Shown here: in pieces, positions 24,349 to 34,412 of the stretch
How positions within the stretch are numbered: the stretch's first letter is position 1
Layout: each line of letters starts with the position of its first letter
Translations under genes and position numbers: made by a program
Notes under the pieces: model-generated
What the model saw: the letters and a program-made list of their open reading frames with translations, nothing else
What the model was told of the DNA's origin: nothing
Database searches by the model: none
Source: Mycobacterium sp. E1214
Lineage (GTDB): Bacteria; Actinomycetota; Actinomycetes; Mycobacteriales; Mycobacteriaceae
Reading direction: 5' to 3'
Length of the DNA: 64,000 bases
NCBI RefSeq assembly: GCF_001666755.1
Contig: NZ_LZJC01000072.1
Location: forward strand, 54,078 to 118,077

Positions 24349-25425
24349 ATGAGTGCTGTGGTGTCGATTCCGCGTCATCCGGCCGACGTCACGCCGGCGT
24401 GGTTGTCGGCCGCGCTCAGTAGCCGCGGCGCCACCGTGCAGGTCGCCGAGGTCGAGGTGGTCGCGATCGGCACCGGCCAGACCGGCGCCACCTACCGGGT
24501 GAGCGCCCGCTACGCGAGCGACCCCGGGGACCTGCCGTCGACCTTCGTGATCAAGCTGCCCGCCCAGGACGACACCGTGCGCGACCGGGTGGTGATCGGG
24601 TACCGCAGCGAGTGCGCGTTCTACTCCGCCGTGGTCGACCGGGTCACGGTGCCGACGCCGCGCTGCTTCTACTCCGAAATCTCCGCTGATGCCATGGAGT
24701 TCGCGCTGTTGCTGGCCGACCAGGCCCCGGCGGTGCAGGGCGATCAGCTCGCCGGCTGCGACGAGGTCGAAGCCCGGCTGGCGGTGACCGCGCTGGCCGG
24801 CCTGCACGCGCCGAGTTGGTGTGATCCCGTCTGGCTCGACTTCCCGGAGATCCCGTTCGCCCGTCCGGACGAGGCCGGCGCGCAGGGAATGGGCGCGGTG
24901 GCCACGATGAGCGCCGAGATCACCCTGGAGAGGCTGGGCCACCGCATGAGCGCCGAGGACCGGGAAACATTCTCGGCCGCAATGGGATTGGTGACGCCGT
25001 GGCTGTTGTCCGAATACGACCGGTTCGCCCTGCTGCACGGCGACTACCGCCTGGACAACCTGCTGTTCGACCCCCAGCGCACCCGGGTCAGCGTGGTCGA
25101 CTGGCAGACGCTGGGCGTCGGCCTGCCGGCCAGGGACCTCGCCTACTTCACCGCCACCAGCCTCGACTCGGGCCTGCGCGCCGCCCTGGAAGGGCAGCTG
25201 GTCGCCGACTACCACCTCGCCCTGACGGCCGGCGGGGTCGGCGACTACGACCATGAATCCTGTTGGCGGGATTACCGTTTGGGGGCGTTGCAGGCACCGC
25301 TCATCTCGGCGCTGGGTTTCGCGTTCGCGTCGGCCACCGAGCGCGGCGACGACATGGTGCTCACGATGCTGCGCCGCGGGTGCCGGGCCATCCGCGAGCT
25401 CGGCACGCTGGAGCTGATCGGCTGA
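24349..25425 (+). CDS. Phosphotransferase-family (aminoglycoside/choline-kinase-fold) protein
   Basis: A 358-residue protein from ATG 24349, RBS GAGGAG. The kinase-like catalytic motif LLHGDYRLDNLLFDP (HGDxxxxN) and the downstream VVDWQT metal-binding Asp are intact. The N-terminal glycine-rich region IGTGQTGATYRVSARY fits the nucleotide loop. Members cluster with acyl-CoA and steroid catabolism genes in mycobacteria, where their substrate is unknown. Convergent with the next gene. Confidence 0.85.
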   Translation: MSAVVSIPRHPADVTPAWLSAALSSRGATVQVAEVEVVAIGTGQTGATYRVSARYASDPGDLPSTFVIKLPAQDDTVRDRVVIGYRSECAFYSAVVDRVTVPTPRCFYSEISADAMEFALLLADQAPAVQGDQLAGCDEVEARLAVTALAGLHAPSWCDPVWLDFPEIPFARPDEAGAQGMGAVATMSAEITLERLGHRMSAEDRETFSAAMGLVTPWLLSEYDRFALLHGDYRLDNLLFDPQRTRVSVVDWQTLGVGLPARDLAYFTATSLDSGLRAALEGQLVADYHLALTAGGVGDYDHESCWRDYRLGALQAPLISALGFAFASATERGDDMVLTMLRRGCRAIRELGTLELIG

Positions 25426-25428
25426 CCC

Positions 25429-25857
25429 CTACAGGTCGCCGGTGAAGTCCGCCGTCAGCCAGCGGTCGGGGCGGATCGTGTACAGCACCTCTTCGACGCC
25501 TTCCATGCTGCGGACGAAAGCCTTCCCGCCCTCCTCGCCGAGGTAGCGGATGGCGACGTCCTCCGCGACGTCGACCGGCGCCGGCTTGGTGGTCTCGATC
25601 ACCGTGCCCTCGACGACGACGTACTGATACGGCGGTTCCTCGCGCTGGACCACCAGCGTCACCGCGCCGGCCCGTTCGATCAGCTTTGCCTTGCGGCTCG
25701 ACGCCCCGGTCATGATCTGGACGTTGCCGCCAGGGGAGTAGCGGTACCAGATCGGCACGCTGGCCGGCGGCCGGCCGTCCGCGGCGTCGACGGACAGCAC
25801 GGCGACGTGCTTGTCGGCGAGGAATTCCTGACGTTCGCTTTCGGTGAAGTGCTTCAT
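25429..25857 (-). CDS. Pyridoxamine 5'-phosphate oxidase-fold protein
   Basis: A 142-residue split-barrel flavin/F420-binding protein: [73 protein letters not shown]. Such small proteins use FMN or F420 to reduce or bind small molecules. The catalytic activity cannot be fixed by sequence. It lies 3 bp from the convergent phosphotransferase end. Confidence 0.85.
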   Translation of the reverse strand: MKHFTESERQEFLADKHVAVLSVDAADGRPPASVPIWYRYSPGGNVQIMTGASSRKAKLIERAGAVTLVVQREEPPYQYVVVEGTVIETTKPAPVDVAEDVAIRYLGEEGGKAFVRSMEGVEEVLYTIRPDRWLTADFTGDL

Positions 25858-25902
25858 GTGGCCTCCAAGCTCGCGGATCTAGGAATCTATTCCCTCGACT
25901 GC

Positions 25903-26724
25903 TCAGTATTGCGTCGAGCCCTGGTCGACCGGGATCCGGGCGGCGGTGATCTTGCGCGACTCGTCGCTGGCCAGCCAGCACACCGCGTCGGCGATCTCGT
26001 CGGGCTCGGCGACCCAGTCCGGCAGGAACGGCGTCAGCACGTTGGACAGCTGCGGGTTGGTCTCCATGGCCCTGCCCACCGCCGCGACCATGTCGCCGGT
26101 GCCCATCGGCGTGTTCACCGGCCCGGGGTGCACGCTGTTGACCCGGATGGAGTGCTTGCCCAACTCGGCGGCGAAGGCGCGCGCCATCCCGGTGACGGCG
26201 TGCTTGCTGGCGGTGTAGTGAATCATGAACGGCTGCATCTTCATTCCGGCCGCCGAGCTGATCAGGATGATCGAGCCGCCGCGGCCGCCCTCGATGATCT
26301 TGTCCGCGCCGGCCATCACGGTGTTCCAGGTGCCCGTCACGTTGATGTCGATGACATCGCGGAAGTTTTCGGGCGTGATCTCGTTCCACGCCTGCGGCGC
26401 CGCGACGCCGGCGTTCGCGACGATGATATCGAGCCGGCCGAGCGCGGCGAAGCCCTCCTCGACGGCGCGACGCAACCCGTCGTAGTCGCGGGTGTCCACC
26501 ACCGAGGCGACGATGCGGCGGTTCAGTTGCTCGACGAGGCGCACCGTTTCGCGCAGGTCGTCGGGAGTCGCCGGGTCGTAGGGCACACACGACGGCAGCG
26601 TGCCGGCGATGTCGACCGCGATGATGTCGGCGCCCTCCCGCGCCATCCGCACCGCGTGCGCGCGCCCCTGGCCGCGCGCCGCCCCGGTGATGAAAGCCAC
26701 CCTGCCCTCAAGCCGACCGCTCAT
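25903..26724 (-). CDS. Mycofactocin-coupled SDR-family oxidoreductase
   Basis: A 273-residue NAD-type SDR. N-terminus [20 protein letters not shown] then [15 protein letters not shown] is the longer nucleotide-binding form of the mycofactocin-dependent SDR subfamily. Catalytic Ser in LISSAAG and Tyr-x3-Lys in HYTASKHAV. The C-terminal [15 protein letters not shown] matches. The cofactor is thought not to exchange freely with NAD pools. It lies 33 bp from the acyl-CoA dehydrogenase gene on the same strand, likely an operon. Substrate probably an alcohol in the lipid/steroid pathway. Confidence 0.9.
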   Translation of the reverse strand: MSGRLEGRVAFITGAARGQGRAHAVRMAREGADIIAVDIAGTLPSCVPYDPATPDDLRETVRLVEQLNRRIVASVVDTRDYDGLRRAVEEGFAALGRLDIIVANAGVAAPQAWNEITPENFRDVIDINVTGTWNTVMAGADKIIEGGRGGSIILISSAAGMKMQPFMIHYTASKHAVTGMARAFAAELGKHSIRVNSVHPGPVNTPMGTGDMVAAVGRAMETNPQLSNVLTPFLPDWVAEPDEIADAVCWLASDESRKITAARIPVDQGSTQY

Positions 26725-26757
26725 CTTCCCTCCTCTAAAATGCGCTGTGGTGCAACG

Positions 26758-27930
26758 TTATCGCTGCGCGGCCTTGATCAAGTTGGCCCCGATGATCAGT
26801 CGCTGGATCTCGCTGGTGCCCTCGTACAGCCGCAGCAGGCGCACGTCGCGGTAGATGCGTTCGACGGGCACCCCGTGCATGTACCCGCTGCCGCCGTGGA
26901 TCTGCACCGCGAGATCGGCGACCTTACCCGCCATTTCGGTGCAGAACAGCTTGGCCGACGACGGCGCGATCCGGCGGTCCGTGCCGGTGACCCACGCCCG
27001 GGCGGCCTCGCGCACCAGCGCTCGCCCGGCCAACACCCCGGTCTGCTGGTCGGCCAGCATGGCCTGCACCAGCTGGAAACTGCCGACCGGCGCGCCGCCT
27101 TGCGTCGCGGTGGCGGCGTACGCGACGGACTCGTCCAGCGCGCGCTGCGCGGCGCCCACCGCCAGGGCGGCGATGTGGACGCGACCGCGGGCCAACGACG
27201 TCATCGCCGCGCGGTAACCGATGTCCTCGCTGCCGCCGATCAACGCGTCACCGCCCACCCGGACGTCGGTGAAGTTCACGTCGGCGGTCCACGCCCCCTC
27301 CTGGCCCATCTTGGCGTCCTTCGCGCCGACCTCGACGCCCGGCGCGTCCGCCGGCACGAGGAAGACGGCGATGCCCGGCCCCCGGTCGTCGGCCGGCCGG
27401 GTGCGCGCGAACACGACGAACAGGTCGGCGACCGGCGCGTTGGTGATGAACCGCTTCTGCCCGGAAATCACCCAATCATTGTGCTCGGCAACCGCTTTCG
27501 TGCGCAGGCCAGCCGGATTGGAGCCGGCCCCGGGCTCGGTGAGGGCGAACGAGGCGACCACGTCGCCGGTCGCCATCGGCTCCAGCCACCGGGTCCTTTG
27601 CGCGTCCGTGCCGAACCCGACCAGCACCTGCCCTGCGATGCCGTTGTTGGTGCCGAACATCGACCGCAGCGCCGGCGAGGTGTAGCCCAGCTCCATCGCC
27701 AGTTCGACGTCCTGCACGAGGTTCAGCCCCAGGCCGCCCCAGCGCTGCGGGATGGCATAGCCGAACAGCCCCATCTTCTTGGCCTGATCGCGCAGGTCGT
27801 CGGGCACCCGGTCGTCGGTCAGGATCTCCTGCTCGCGCGGCATCACGGCGGTGCGGACGAAGTGGCGGGTCTGGGCGAGGATCTCGCCGAAATCCTCGTC
27901 GGAGACCTCGGGGACTTCTGTGCTGGTCAT
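26758..27930 (-). CDS. Acyl-CoA dehydrogenase
   Basis: A 390-residue FadE-type flavoenzyme. Conserved stretches are [54 protein letters not shown], [21 protein letters not shown] and [18 protein letters not shown], the last carrying the usual catalytic-site Glu. Oxidises an acyl-CoA at C2-C3 passing electrons to ETF. First gene of a leftward unit with the SDR, with a divergent SDR across 147 bp and an operator-like palindrome. Confidence 0.93.
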   Translation of the reverse strand: MTSTEVPEVSDEDFGEILAQTRHFVRTAVMPREQEILTDDRVPDDLRDQAKKMGLFGYAIPQRWGGLGLNLVQDVELAMELGYTSPALRSMFGTNNGIAGQVLVGFGTDAQRTRWLEPMATGDVVASFALTEPGAGSNPAGLRTKAVAEHNDWVISGQKRFITNAPVADLFVVFARTRPADDRGPGIAVFLVPADAPGVEVGAKDAKMGQEGAWTADVNFTDVRVGGDALIGGSEDIGYRAAMTSLARGRVHIAALAVGAAQRALDESVAYAATATQGGAPVGSFQLVQAMLADQQTGVLAGRALVREAARAWVTGTDRRIAPSSAKLFCTEMAGKVADLAVQIHGGSGYMHGVPVERIYRDVRLLRLYEGTSEIQRLIIGANLIKAAQR

Positions 27931-28025
27931 GGTGACTCCCTTGTCGACACCGGTCGGCGCGGTCGCAGTGAGGCGGTGGCCCCGTACGACCGTCCGGGGC
28001 TCCCCACCCCGGCACCGGGCGTGAT

Positions 28026-28047
28026 CCTATATGAAATACGATATTGG
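28026..28047. promoter_or_regulatory. Inverted repeat, operator-like, between divergent FadE and SDR operons
   Basis: CCTATAT (28026-28032) and ATATTGG (28041-28047) are complementary in 6 of 7 positions around an 8-base spacer. It lies 31 bp upstream of the 28078 start and 96 bp from the 27930 start. Such a site fits a TetR- or GntR-type repressor. The cognate protein is not identified. Confidence 0.5.
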
Positions 28048-28077
28048 ATGCCCGGGTCCCCGGTGCGGAGAGGATGC

Positions 28078-28827
28078 GTGGTCGAGGTGTCATTGCTCAG
28101 CGGTCAGACGGCGGTAATCACGGGCGCCGCTCAGGGGCTCGGGTTCGCCATCGCCGAGAGATTCGTCGCCGAGGGCGCTCGGGTCGTTCTCGGTGACCTC
28201 AATCTGGAGGCCACCGAGGTCGCGGCCAAGCAGCTGGGCGGCGACGACGTCGCGGTCGCGGTCCGCTGCGACGTCACCAAGGCGGCGGAGGTCGAAGCGC
28301 TGATCGACGCCGCCATCGAGCGGTTCGGAAGCCTGGACGTCATGGTCAACAACGCCGGCATCACCCGCGACGCGACGATGCGCAAGATGACCGAGGAGCA
28401 GTTCGATCAGGTCATCGACGTGCACCTGAAGGGCACCTGGAACGGGATCCGGTTGGCGGCCGCCGTGATGCGCGAGAACAAGCGCGGCGCCATCGTGAAC
28501 ATGTCGTCGGTCTCCGGCAAGGTGGGCATGATCGGCCAGACCAATTATTCGGCGGCGAAGGCGGGCATCGTCGGGATGACCAAGGCCGCGGCCAAGGAGC
28601 TCGCCTATCTGGGCGTGCGCGTCAACGCGATCGCCCCCGGCCTGATCCGCTCGGCGATGACCGAGGCCATGCCGCAACGCATTTGGGACGAGAAGGTCGC
28701 CGAGATTCCGATGGGCCGTGCGGGCGAGCCCAGCGAGGTCGCCAAGGTGGCGCTGTTCTTGGCCTCGGACCTGTCGTCGTACATGACCGGCACCGTCATG
28801 GAAGTCACCGGCGGCCGGCACATCTGA
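28078..28827 (+). CDS. SDR-family oxidoreductase (FabG-like 3-hydroxyacyl dehydrogenase type)
   Basis: A 249-residue protein from GTG 28078 (RBS GCGGAGAGG), with GTG 28087 as an alternative. A giant open frame covering it is a shadow upstream. Features: [19 protein letters not shown] nucleotide motif, [14 protein letters not shown], catalytic Ser in VNMSSVSG, Tyr and Lys in [10 protein letters not shown] and C-terminal [12 protein letters not shown]. FabG family, probably a 3-hydroxyacyl-CoA dehydrogenase given the flanking thiolase 14 bp downstream. Confidence 0.92.
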   Translation: MVEVSLLSGQTAVITGAAQGLGFAIAERFVAEGARVVLGDLNLEATEVAAKQLGGDDVAVAVRCDVTKAAEVEALIDAAIERFGSLDVMVNNAGITRDATMRKMTEEQFDQVIDVHLKGTWNGIRLAAAVMRENKRGAIVNMSSVSGKVGMIGQTNYSAAKAGIVGMTKAAAKELAYLGVRVNAIAPGLIRSAMTEAMPQRIWDEKVAEIPMGRAGEPSEVAKVALFLASDLSSYMTGTVMEVTGGRHI

Positions 28828-28841
28828 GCGGGGTAACGACC

Positions 28842-30059
28842 ATGCGCGACGCCGTCATCTGCGAACCGGTCCGGACGCCGATCGGCCGCTACGGTGGGAT
28901 GTTCGCCTCGCTCACCGCGGTCGACCTCGGGGTGGCCGCGCTGACGGGGCTCCTCGAGCGAACGGGCCTGCCGCCCGAGGCGGTACACGACGTCGTGCTC
29001 GGGCACTGCTATCCCAGCAGCGAGGCGCCCGCGATCGGGCGGGTGGTGGCGCTGGATTCCGGCCTGCCGGTGACTGTTCCGGGCATGCAGGTGGACCGTC
29101 GCTGCGGGTCGGGCCTGCAGGCGGTCATCCAGGCGTGCCTGCAGGTGGGCAGCGGTGCCCACGACCTCGTCATCGCGGGCGGTTGCGAGAGCATGAGCAA
29201 CGTCGCGTTCTACTCCACCGACATGCGCTGGGGCGGCGCCCGCGGCGGCGTCGTGGTTCACGACGGCCTGGCGCGGGGGCGCACGACCGCCGGTGGCCGG
29301 CACCATCCGGTGCCCGGCGGCATGCTCGAGACCGCCGAGAACCTGCGCCGCCAGTACGGCATCTCGCGCCGGGAACAGGACGAGCTGGCCGTGCGGTCGC
29401 ACCAACGGGCGGTGGCCGCGCAGAAGGATGGCATCCTCGCCGAGGAGATCGTGGCCGTCAGCGTGCCCGCCCGACACGGCGACGAGCGGGTCGACACCGA
29501 CGAGCATCCCCGCGCCGACGCGTCGGTGGAGGCCCTGGCCAAGCTCAAACCCGTTCTCGCCGACCATGATTCGGAGGCGACGGTCACCGCCGGCAACGCC
29601 AGCGGGCAGAACGACGCGGCGTCGATGTGCGTGGTCACCACGCCCAAGACGGCCGCCGCGTACGGCCTGACGCCCTTGGTGCGCCTGGTGTCGTGGGCGA
29701 CGGCGGGCGTCGCGCCCCGCGTCATGGGCATCGGCCCGGTGCCCGCGACCGAGACGGCCCTGGCCAAGGCGGGCCTGCGACTGGCCGACATCGACGTCAT
29801 CGAACTCAACGAGGCCTTCGCCGCGCAGGCGCTCGCGGTGCTGCGCGAGTGGAAATTCGGGCCCGCCGATCAGGACCGGACCAACGTGCACGGATCGGGC
29901 ATCTCCCTCGGGCATCCCGTCGGCGCGACGGGCGGGCGGATGCTGGCCACCCTGGCGCGCGAGCTGACCCGTCGCGAGGCGCGGTACGGGCTGGAGACCA
30001 TGTGCATCGGCGGCGGCCAGGGGCTGGCCGCGGTCTTCGAACGGGTGGCGTCCGCGTGA
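28842..30059 (+). CDS. Acetyl-CoA acetyltransferase (thiolase)
   Basis: A 405-residue protein from ATG 28842. Catalytic Cys in QVDRRCGSGLQAV, NEAFAAQAL, GHPVGATGGR His and the second Cys in ETMCIGGGQG are all present, so an active thiolase. Cleaves a 3-ketoacyl-CoA to a shorter acyl-CoA plus acetyl-CoA. The preceding SDR and following CoA-transferase (GTG overlapping its stop) form one operon that looks like a beta-oxidation module. Confidence 0.93.
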   Translation: MRDAVICEPVRTPIGRYGGMFASLTAVDLGVAALTGLLERTGLPPEAVHDVVLGHCYPSSEAPAIGRVVALDSGLPVTVPGMQVDRRCGSGLQAVIQACLQVGSGAHDLVIAGGCESMSNVAFYSTDMRWGGARGGVVVHDGLARGRTTAGGRHHPVPGGMLETAENLRRQYGISRREQDELAVRSHQRAVAAQKDGILAEEIVAVSVPARHGDERVDTDEHPRADASVEALAKLKPVLADHDSEATVTAGNASGQNDAASMCVVTTPKTAAAYGLTPLVRLVSWATAGVAPRVMGIGPVPATETALAKAGLRLADIDVIELNEAFAAQALAVLREWKFGPADQDRTNVHGSGISLGHPVGATGGRMLATLARELTRREARYGLETMCIGGGQGLAAVFERVASA

Positions 30060-31261
30060 CCCGAGCGCCACTGAGCGGCCTGACGGTCGTCGAGGTGTCC
30101 AGTTTCGTCGCCGCCCCACTGTGCGGCATGACCCTGGGCCAACTCGGCGCCCAGGTGGTCCGCGTGGACCCGATCGGGGGTGGCGCCGACGCGCAACGCT
30201 GGCCGCTCACCGCGAACGGCACCTCGATCTATTGGACCGGCCTGAACAAGGGAAAGCGCTCGGTCACCGTCGATCTGCGTTCGCCCGAGGGGCAGCAACT
30301 CGTCCAACGCCTCGTCGTCGAGGGCGACGGAGTCGTGGTGACCAACGCCGCCGGCCTGTCGTGGCTGAGCCACGAGCGCCTGTCCGCGCAGCGGCCCGAT
30401 CTCATCCACCTGCAGTTGCTGGGCCGCGGCGACGGCTCGACCGGGGTGGACTACACCGTCAACGCGGCGGTCGGCTACCCGCTGGTCACCGGGCCCGCCG
30501 AGCACGCGGGGCCCATCAACCACGCGCTGCCCGCCTGGGACGTCTGCTGCGGCCTGTACGCCGCGCTGGCGGTGGTCGCGGCCGTACGCGACCGCGACCG
30601 GTCGGGGACGGGCGCGCGGATCAGCCTGGCGCTCGAGGACGTCGCGCTGGCCACCGCGGGAAATCTGGGCCTGCTGACCGAGCCTCAGGTCACCGGCACC
30701 CAGCGCGCGCGGTTGGGCAACGCCATCTACGGCCAGTACGGGCAGGACTTCGCCAGCGGCGACGGTGCCGCCTTCATGGTTGTCGCGTTGACCAAGCGGC
30801 ACTTTCGTGACCTGGTCGAGGTGACGGGCACGTCCGGGGCGGTGTCGGCGCTCGCCGAGGCGCTGGGCGTCGACTTCGCCGACGAGGGCGACCGGTACCG
30901 CTACCGCGACGTCCTCTCCGGCCTGTTCGCTCCCTGGTTCGCCGACCGCACGGCGGATGAGGTCACGGCGGCCCTGTCGCAGACCACCGTCTTGTTCGAG
31001 CGGTACCGCACCTTCGCCGAGGTCGCGGCAGGACCGAAAGTGACTGACAATCCGCTGTTTTCGCGGTTGGACCAGCCCGGCGTCGGGGCATACCTCGCAG
31101 CCGGCCTGCCGGCCGCATTCGACGGGATGCACCCGGCCGGTGGCGCCGCCCCGGCGCTGGGGCAAGACACCGCCGACGTGCTGACGCAACGCCTCGGGCT
31201 CAGCACCGCCGACATCGAGCGCCTCACGAGCGCCCGCGTCATCGCCCACGCACGGGCGTAG
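30056..31261 (+). CDS. Class III CoA-transferase (CaiB/BaiF family)
   Basis: A 401-residue protein, GTG 30056 overlapping the thiolase TGA. N-terminal SSFVAAPLCGMTLGQLGAQVVRVDPIGG and NKGKRSVTVDLRSPEGQQL are family hallmarks. The catalytic Asp is expected in ALPAWDVCCGLYAALAVV. The C-terminal region is shortened and ends with a short Ala-rich tail. Activates an acid by CoA transfer from another CoA ester. Followed by an acyl-CoA dehydrogenase 13 bp later. Confidence 0.9.
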   Translation: MTRAPLSGLTVVEVSSFVAAPLCGMTLGQLGAQVVRVDPIGGGADAQRWPLTANGTSIYWTGLNKGKRSVTVDLRSPEGQQLVQRLVVEGDGVVVTNAAGLSWLSHERLSAQRPDLIHLQLLGRGDGSTGVDYTVNAAVGYPLVTGPAEHAGPINHALPAWDVCCGLYAALAVVAAVRDRDRSGTGARISLALEDVALATAGNLGLLTEPQVTGTQRARLGNAIYGQYGQDFASGDGAAFMVVALTKRHFRDLVEVTGTSGAVSALAEALGVDFADEGDRYRYRDVLSGLFAPWFADRTADEVTAALSQTTVLFERYRTFAEVAAGPKVTDNPLFSRLDQPGVGAYLAAGLPAAFDGMHPAGGAAPALGQDTADVLTQRLGLSTADIERLTSARVIAHARA

Positions 31262-31274
31262 GAAGGACAGCGCC

Positions 31275-32468
31275 ATGACGAAGCTTGCGCAGACCCTGGG
31301 CCTGACCGAACTCCAGACCGAAATCATCGCGACCGTACGGCAATTCGTCGAGAAGGAGGTCATTCCGCAAGCGCCCGAGCTGGAACGCGGCGACACCTAT
31401 CCCCAGGAGCTCGTCGACCAGATGCGGGACATGGGCCTGTTCGGATTGATGATCCCGCAGGAGTTCGGCGGCCTGGGGGAATCGCTGCTCACCTACGCCC
31501 TGTGCGTCGAAGAACTGGCGCGCGGCTGGATGAGCGTCTCGGGCGTGCTCAACACCCACTTCATCGTCGCCTACATGCTGCGCCAGCACGGTACCGAGGC
31601 GCAGAAGCAGCGCTTCCTGCCGCGCATGGCGGCGGGGGAGTCGCGGGGGGCGTTCTCGATGTCGGAGCCGGAACTGGGCTCCGACGTCGCCGCCATCCGC
31701 ACCCGCGCCGTCCGCGACGCGGACGGCAATTACGTCATCAATGGCCAGAAGATGTGGCTGACCAACGGCGGCAGCTCCACGCTGATCGCGGTGCTGGTGC
31801 GCACCGACGAGGGCGCCGACAAGCCGCACCGCAACCTGACCGCGTTCCTGGTCGAAAAGCCCACCGGCTTCGGCGAAGTCGTGCCCGGCCTGGTGATCCC
31901 CGGCAAGATCGACAAGCTGGGCTACAAGGGCATCGACACCACGGAACTCGTCTTCGACGGCTACCGCGCCGCGGCCGACGACGTCCTCGGCAGCATCCCG
32001 GGCCGGGGGTTCTTCCAGATGATGGACGGCATCGAAGTCGGGCGCGTCAACGTGTCGGCCCGCGCTTGTGGCGTGGGCATCCGGGCCTTCGAGCTCGCGG
32101 TGCGCTACGCCCAGCAACGACGAACGTTTGGCAAGCCGATCGCCGAGCACCAGGCCATCGCGTTCCAGCTCGCCGAGATGGCGACCAAAGTGGAAGCCGC
32201 ACACCTGATGATGGTCAACGCGGCGCGGCTGAAGGACTCGGGCGAACGCAACGACGTCGCCGCCGGCATGGCCAAATACCTGTGCAGCGAATATTGCACC
32301 GAGGTCACCCAGCAGAGCTTCCGGATCCACGGGGGTTACGGCTACTCCAAGGAGTACGAGATCGAGCGGCTGATGCGCGACGCGCCGTTCCTGCTTATCG
32401 GCGAGGGCACCAGCGAGATCCAGAAGAACATCATCAGCAAGCGGCTACTCGCCGAGTACCAGGTGTGA
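31275..32468 (+). CDS. Acyl-CoA dehydrogenase
   Basis: A 397-residue FadE with ATG 31275 and RBS GGAAGGA. Motifs GAFSMSEPELGSDVAAIRTR, VINGQKMWLTNGGSSTLIAV, AVRYAQQRRTFGKPIAEHQA and the C-terminal IHGGYGYSKEYEIERLMRDA, LLIGEGTSEIQKNIISKRL. The Glu near EGTSEIQ supports activity. Ends an operon SDR-thiolase-CoA transferase-FadE that would carry an activated acid through one oxidation round. Confidence 0.93.
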   Translation: MTKLAQTLGLTELQTEIIATVRQFVEKEVIPQAPELERGDTYPQELVDQMRDMGLFGLMIPQEFGGLGESLLTYALCVEELARGWMSVSGVLNTHFIVAYMLRQHGTEAQKQRFLPRMAAGESRGAFSMSEPELGSDVAAIRTRAVRDADGNYVINGQKMWLTNGGSSTLIAVLVRTDEGADKPHRNLTAFLVEKPTGFGEVVPGLVIPGKIDKLGYKGIDTTELVFDGYRAAADDVLGSIPGRGFFQMMDGIEVGRVNVSARACGVGIRAFELAVRYAQQRRTFGKPIAEHQAIAFQLAEMATKVEAAHLMMVNAARLKDSGERNDVAAGMAKYLCSEYCTEVTQQSFRIHGGYGYSKEYEIERLMRDAPFLLIGEGTSEIQKNIISKRLLAEYQV

Positions 32469-32472
32469 GTCG

Positions 32473-33165
32473 ATGACCGTCCCGGATTTCGCTGCGCGGC
32501 CGCAACTTTCCGACGACGTCGCGCGACTGATCCGGCAGCGCATCTTCGACGGGAGCTACGCCGCCGGCTCCTACGTCCGGCTGGACCAGCTGGCCGCGGA
32601 GTTGGGGATCAGCGTCACCCCGGTCCGCGAGGCGCTTGTCGCCCTGCGCGCCGAGGGCTTGATCACCCAGCAGCCGCGCCGCGGATTCATGGTGCTGCCC
32701 GTGACCCACCGGGACGTCACCGACGTCGCCAACGTTCAGGCGCACGTCGGCGGGGAACTCGCCGCCCGCGCGGCGCGCCACATCACCGACGACCAGCTGC
32801 GCGAGCTCCAGCGCATCCAGGCCGAGCTCGAAAGCGCCTACGCCGGCGACGACAGCGATAAGACCGTTCGGCTCAACCACGAGTTCCACCGCGCCATCAA
32901 CGTCGCCGCCGACTCGCCCAAGCTGGCCCAGCTGATGTCCCAGATCACCCGCTACGCACCGGAATCGGTGTTCCCCGCCATCTCGGGGTGGCCGGCCCAA
33001 TCGATGCGCGACCACCGCCGCATCCTGTCGGCGCTGAAGAAGCGCGACGACGACGGCGCGCGTGCGGCGATGTCGCAACATCTGGCCGCCGGGGCGGTCC
33101 CGCTGATCGATCATCTAATCGCCCGCGGGGTGGTCGTCGACGCCGACCGGCCGCCCATTCCCTGA
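32473..33165 (+). CDS. GntR-family regulator (FadR/FCD type)
   Basis: A 230-residue protein, ATG 4 bp after the FadE stop. N-terminal winged helix IRQRIFDGSYAAGSYVRLDQLAAELGISVTPVREALVALRAEGL and a C-terminal FCD domain with His ligands (LNHEFHRAINVAADS, MRDHRRILSALKKRD). These sense small organic acids or acyl-CoAs and commonly autoregulate the operon they end. Regulates probably this catabolic unit. Confidence 0.9.
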   Translation: MTVPDFAARPQLSDDVARLIRQRIFDGSYAAGSYVRLDQLAAELGISVTPVREALVALRAEGLITQQPRRGFMVLPVTHRDVTDVANVQAHVGGELAARAARHITDDQLRELQRIQAELESAYAGDDSDKTVRLNHEFHRAINVAADSPKLAQLMSQITRYAPESVFPAISGWPAQSMRDHRRILSALKKRDDDGARAAMSQHLAAGAVPLIDHLIARGVVVDADRPPIP

Positions 33166-33245
33166 CGGCGCGCCGGCGGTTGTCGCCCGGCCGCCGATCG
33201 GCTTACGCTGCGCAGTGCGGGGGCGACACGGCAGAGCGAGGAGAC

Positions 33246-33608
33246 ATGTCCCGAACGCTTCGAGCACCGGCCGTCCTCGTCGTGGCCGCGACGGCCGCCG
33301 CCCTCGCGCCCCCGGCGGTCGCCGATCCGGTCGACCCGATCCCGGGCAACGGCGTCTTCGTCGTGGGCCCCGACGTCGCTCCCGGCCTCTACCACACCGG
33401 TGGGTCGGGGTCCGCGTTCGGCGTGTGGATCAACGACGTGCCGACCCAGGAGTCGATGTGTTCGTGGTTCACCTACAGCACCCCCGACGCGAACAAGGAG
33501 CACGTGCTGCAGACCAACACCTCGATCGGCCCCATGTACGCCAACATCAACTCGTCGGTCAAGGCATTCGAGTCGCAGAACTGCCAGCCGTGGACAAGGG
33601 TTCCCTAG
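33246..33608 (+). CDS. Small exported protein
   Basis: A 120-residue protein from ATG 33246 (RBS GAGGAG). The N-terminal hydrophobic signal (LRAPAVLVVAATAAALAPPA, cleavage near AVADP) is followed by a mature part with VVGPDVAPGLYHTGGS and two cysteines (MCSWF, NCQPW). Similar to mycobacterial exported proteins of unknown function. No membrane segment besides the signal. Confidence 0.75.
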   Translation: MSRTLRAPAVLVVAATAAALAPPAVADPVDPIPGNGVFVVGPDVAPGLYHTGGSGSAFGVWINDVPTQESMCSWFTYSTPDANKEHVLQTNTSIGPMYANINSSVKAFESQNCQPWTRVP

Positions 33609-33629
33609 CAACGGGTTTCGCGCGCAGGA

Positions 33630-34412
33630 CTAGCGGGTTGCCGGCGCCTTCGCTCGGCCGCGCGCGGCGGGTGACTTGGCGGGGCTGCGCTTGCGGGCCC
33701 GCGACGCCTGGGCGTTCGTCTCGATCAGACGGCCGGCGTGGTCGAGGATGCAGTTGAGGCCGTACTCGAAGTTCGCCTCATCCGGGGCGGCGATCCGGTG
33801 GCCGATGCCGGAGACCTGGGCGAGCAGCGGCGTTTTCTCGGGATCGATCGCGACGGCTTCCTCGATGGCCCGCTGCCCGATGTCCGAGGACTGGTTCTTC
33901 TCGTAGAGCCGCTGCAGCACCACCGAGCCGCGGACGTGGATCGACATCGCCGAGTAGGTGTCGAAGGCGTCCTCCGCGGACAGCCCGGCCTCCACCAGGT
34001 TCGCGATGGCGCGCTCCATCTCCTGGGCACCCAGGCGCGCCGCCTTTGGGCTCAGGGCGGCGCGGATGAGGATCAGGTCGCACAAGATGGGGTTGCCCAT
34101 AAAGGTTTTGCGCATCGAGCGCGCATGGTTGCGCAGGGTTTCGCGCCAGTCGCTGGCCTCCACATAGGGAGTGGCGAACACGTACTTGCTCAGGGCGCGG
34201 TCCGTCATCGCGTTGAGCAGGTCGTCCTTCTTGCGGAAGTACCAGTAGATGCTCGTCACACCGACGCCCAGGTGTTTGCCGAGCAGCGGCATGCTCAGGT
34301 TGTCGATCGATACCTGTTCGGCGAGTTCGAATGCGCCGCTGATGATGTCGTCGGGATTGATGGACCCGCGTTCGCGCCGTTGCCGCTTGTCGGCGGTTGC
34401 TTGCTTGGCCAC
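33630..34412 (-). CDS. TetR-family regulator
   Basis: 260 residues from GTG 34412, with GGAGG (34421-34425, minus strand) eight bases upstream. An earlier TTG start at 34427 is less likely because the SD overlaps it. HTH: ELAEQVSIDNLSMPLLGKHLGVGVTSIYWYFRKKDDLLNAMTD. The C-terminus has an unusual basic Arg/Lys/Ala tail (RARKRSPAKSPAARGRAKAP). The TTACTGTAA palindrome lies in the divergent intergenic region, so it may repress the SDR-aldolase unit at 34633 and the TTACNGTAA-marked genes further on. That link is inference. Confidence 0.88.
   Translation of the reverse strand: MAKQATADKRQRRERGSINPDDIISGAFELAEQVSIDNLSMPLLGKHLGVGVTSIYWYFRKKDDLLNAMTDRALSKYVFATPYVEASDWRETLRNHARSMRKTFMGNPILCDLILIRAALSPKAARLGAQEMERAIANLVEAGLSAEDAFDTYSAMSIHVRGSVVLQRLYEKNQSSDIGQRAIEEAVAIDPEKTPLLAQVSGIGHRIAAPDEANFEYGLNCILDHAGRLIETNAQASRARKRSPAKSPAARGRAKAPATR

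Noticed and set aside
25807..28827. 1006-residue plus-strand open frame
   Set aside because: Only its last 250 residues are a real SDR. The rest is antisense to an oxidase-like gene, an SDR and an acyl-CoA dehydrogenase with full motifs, a common artefact of high GC.
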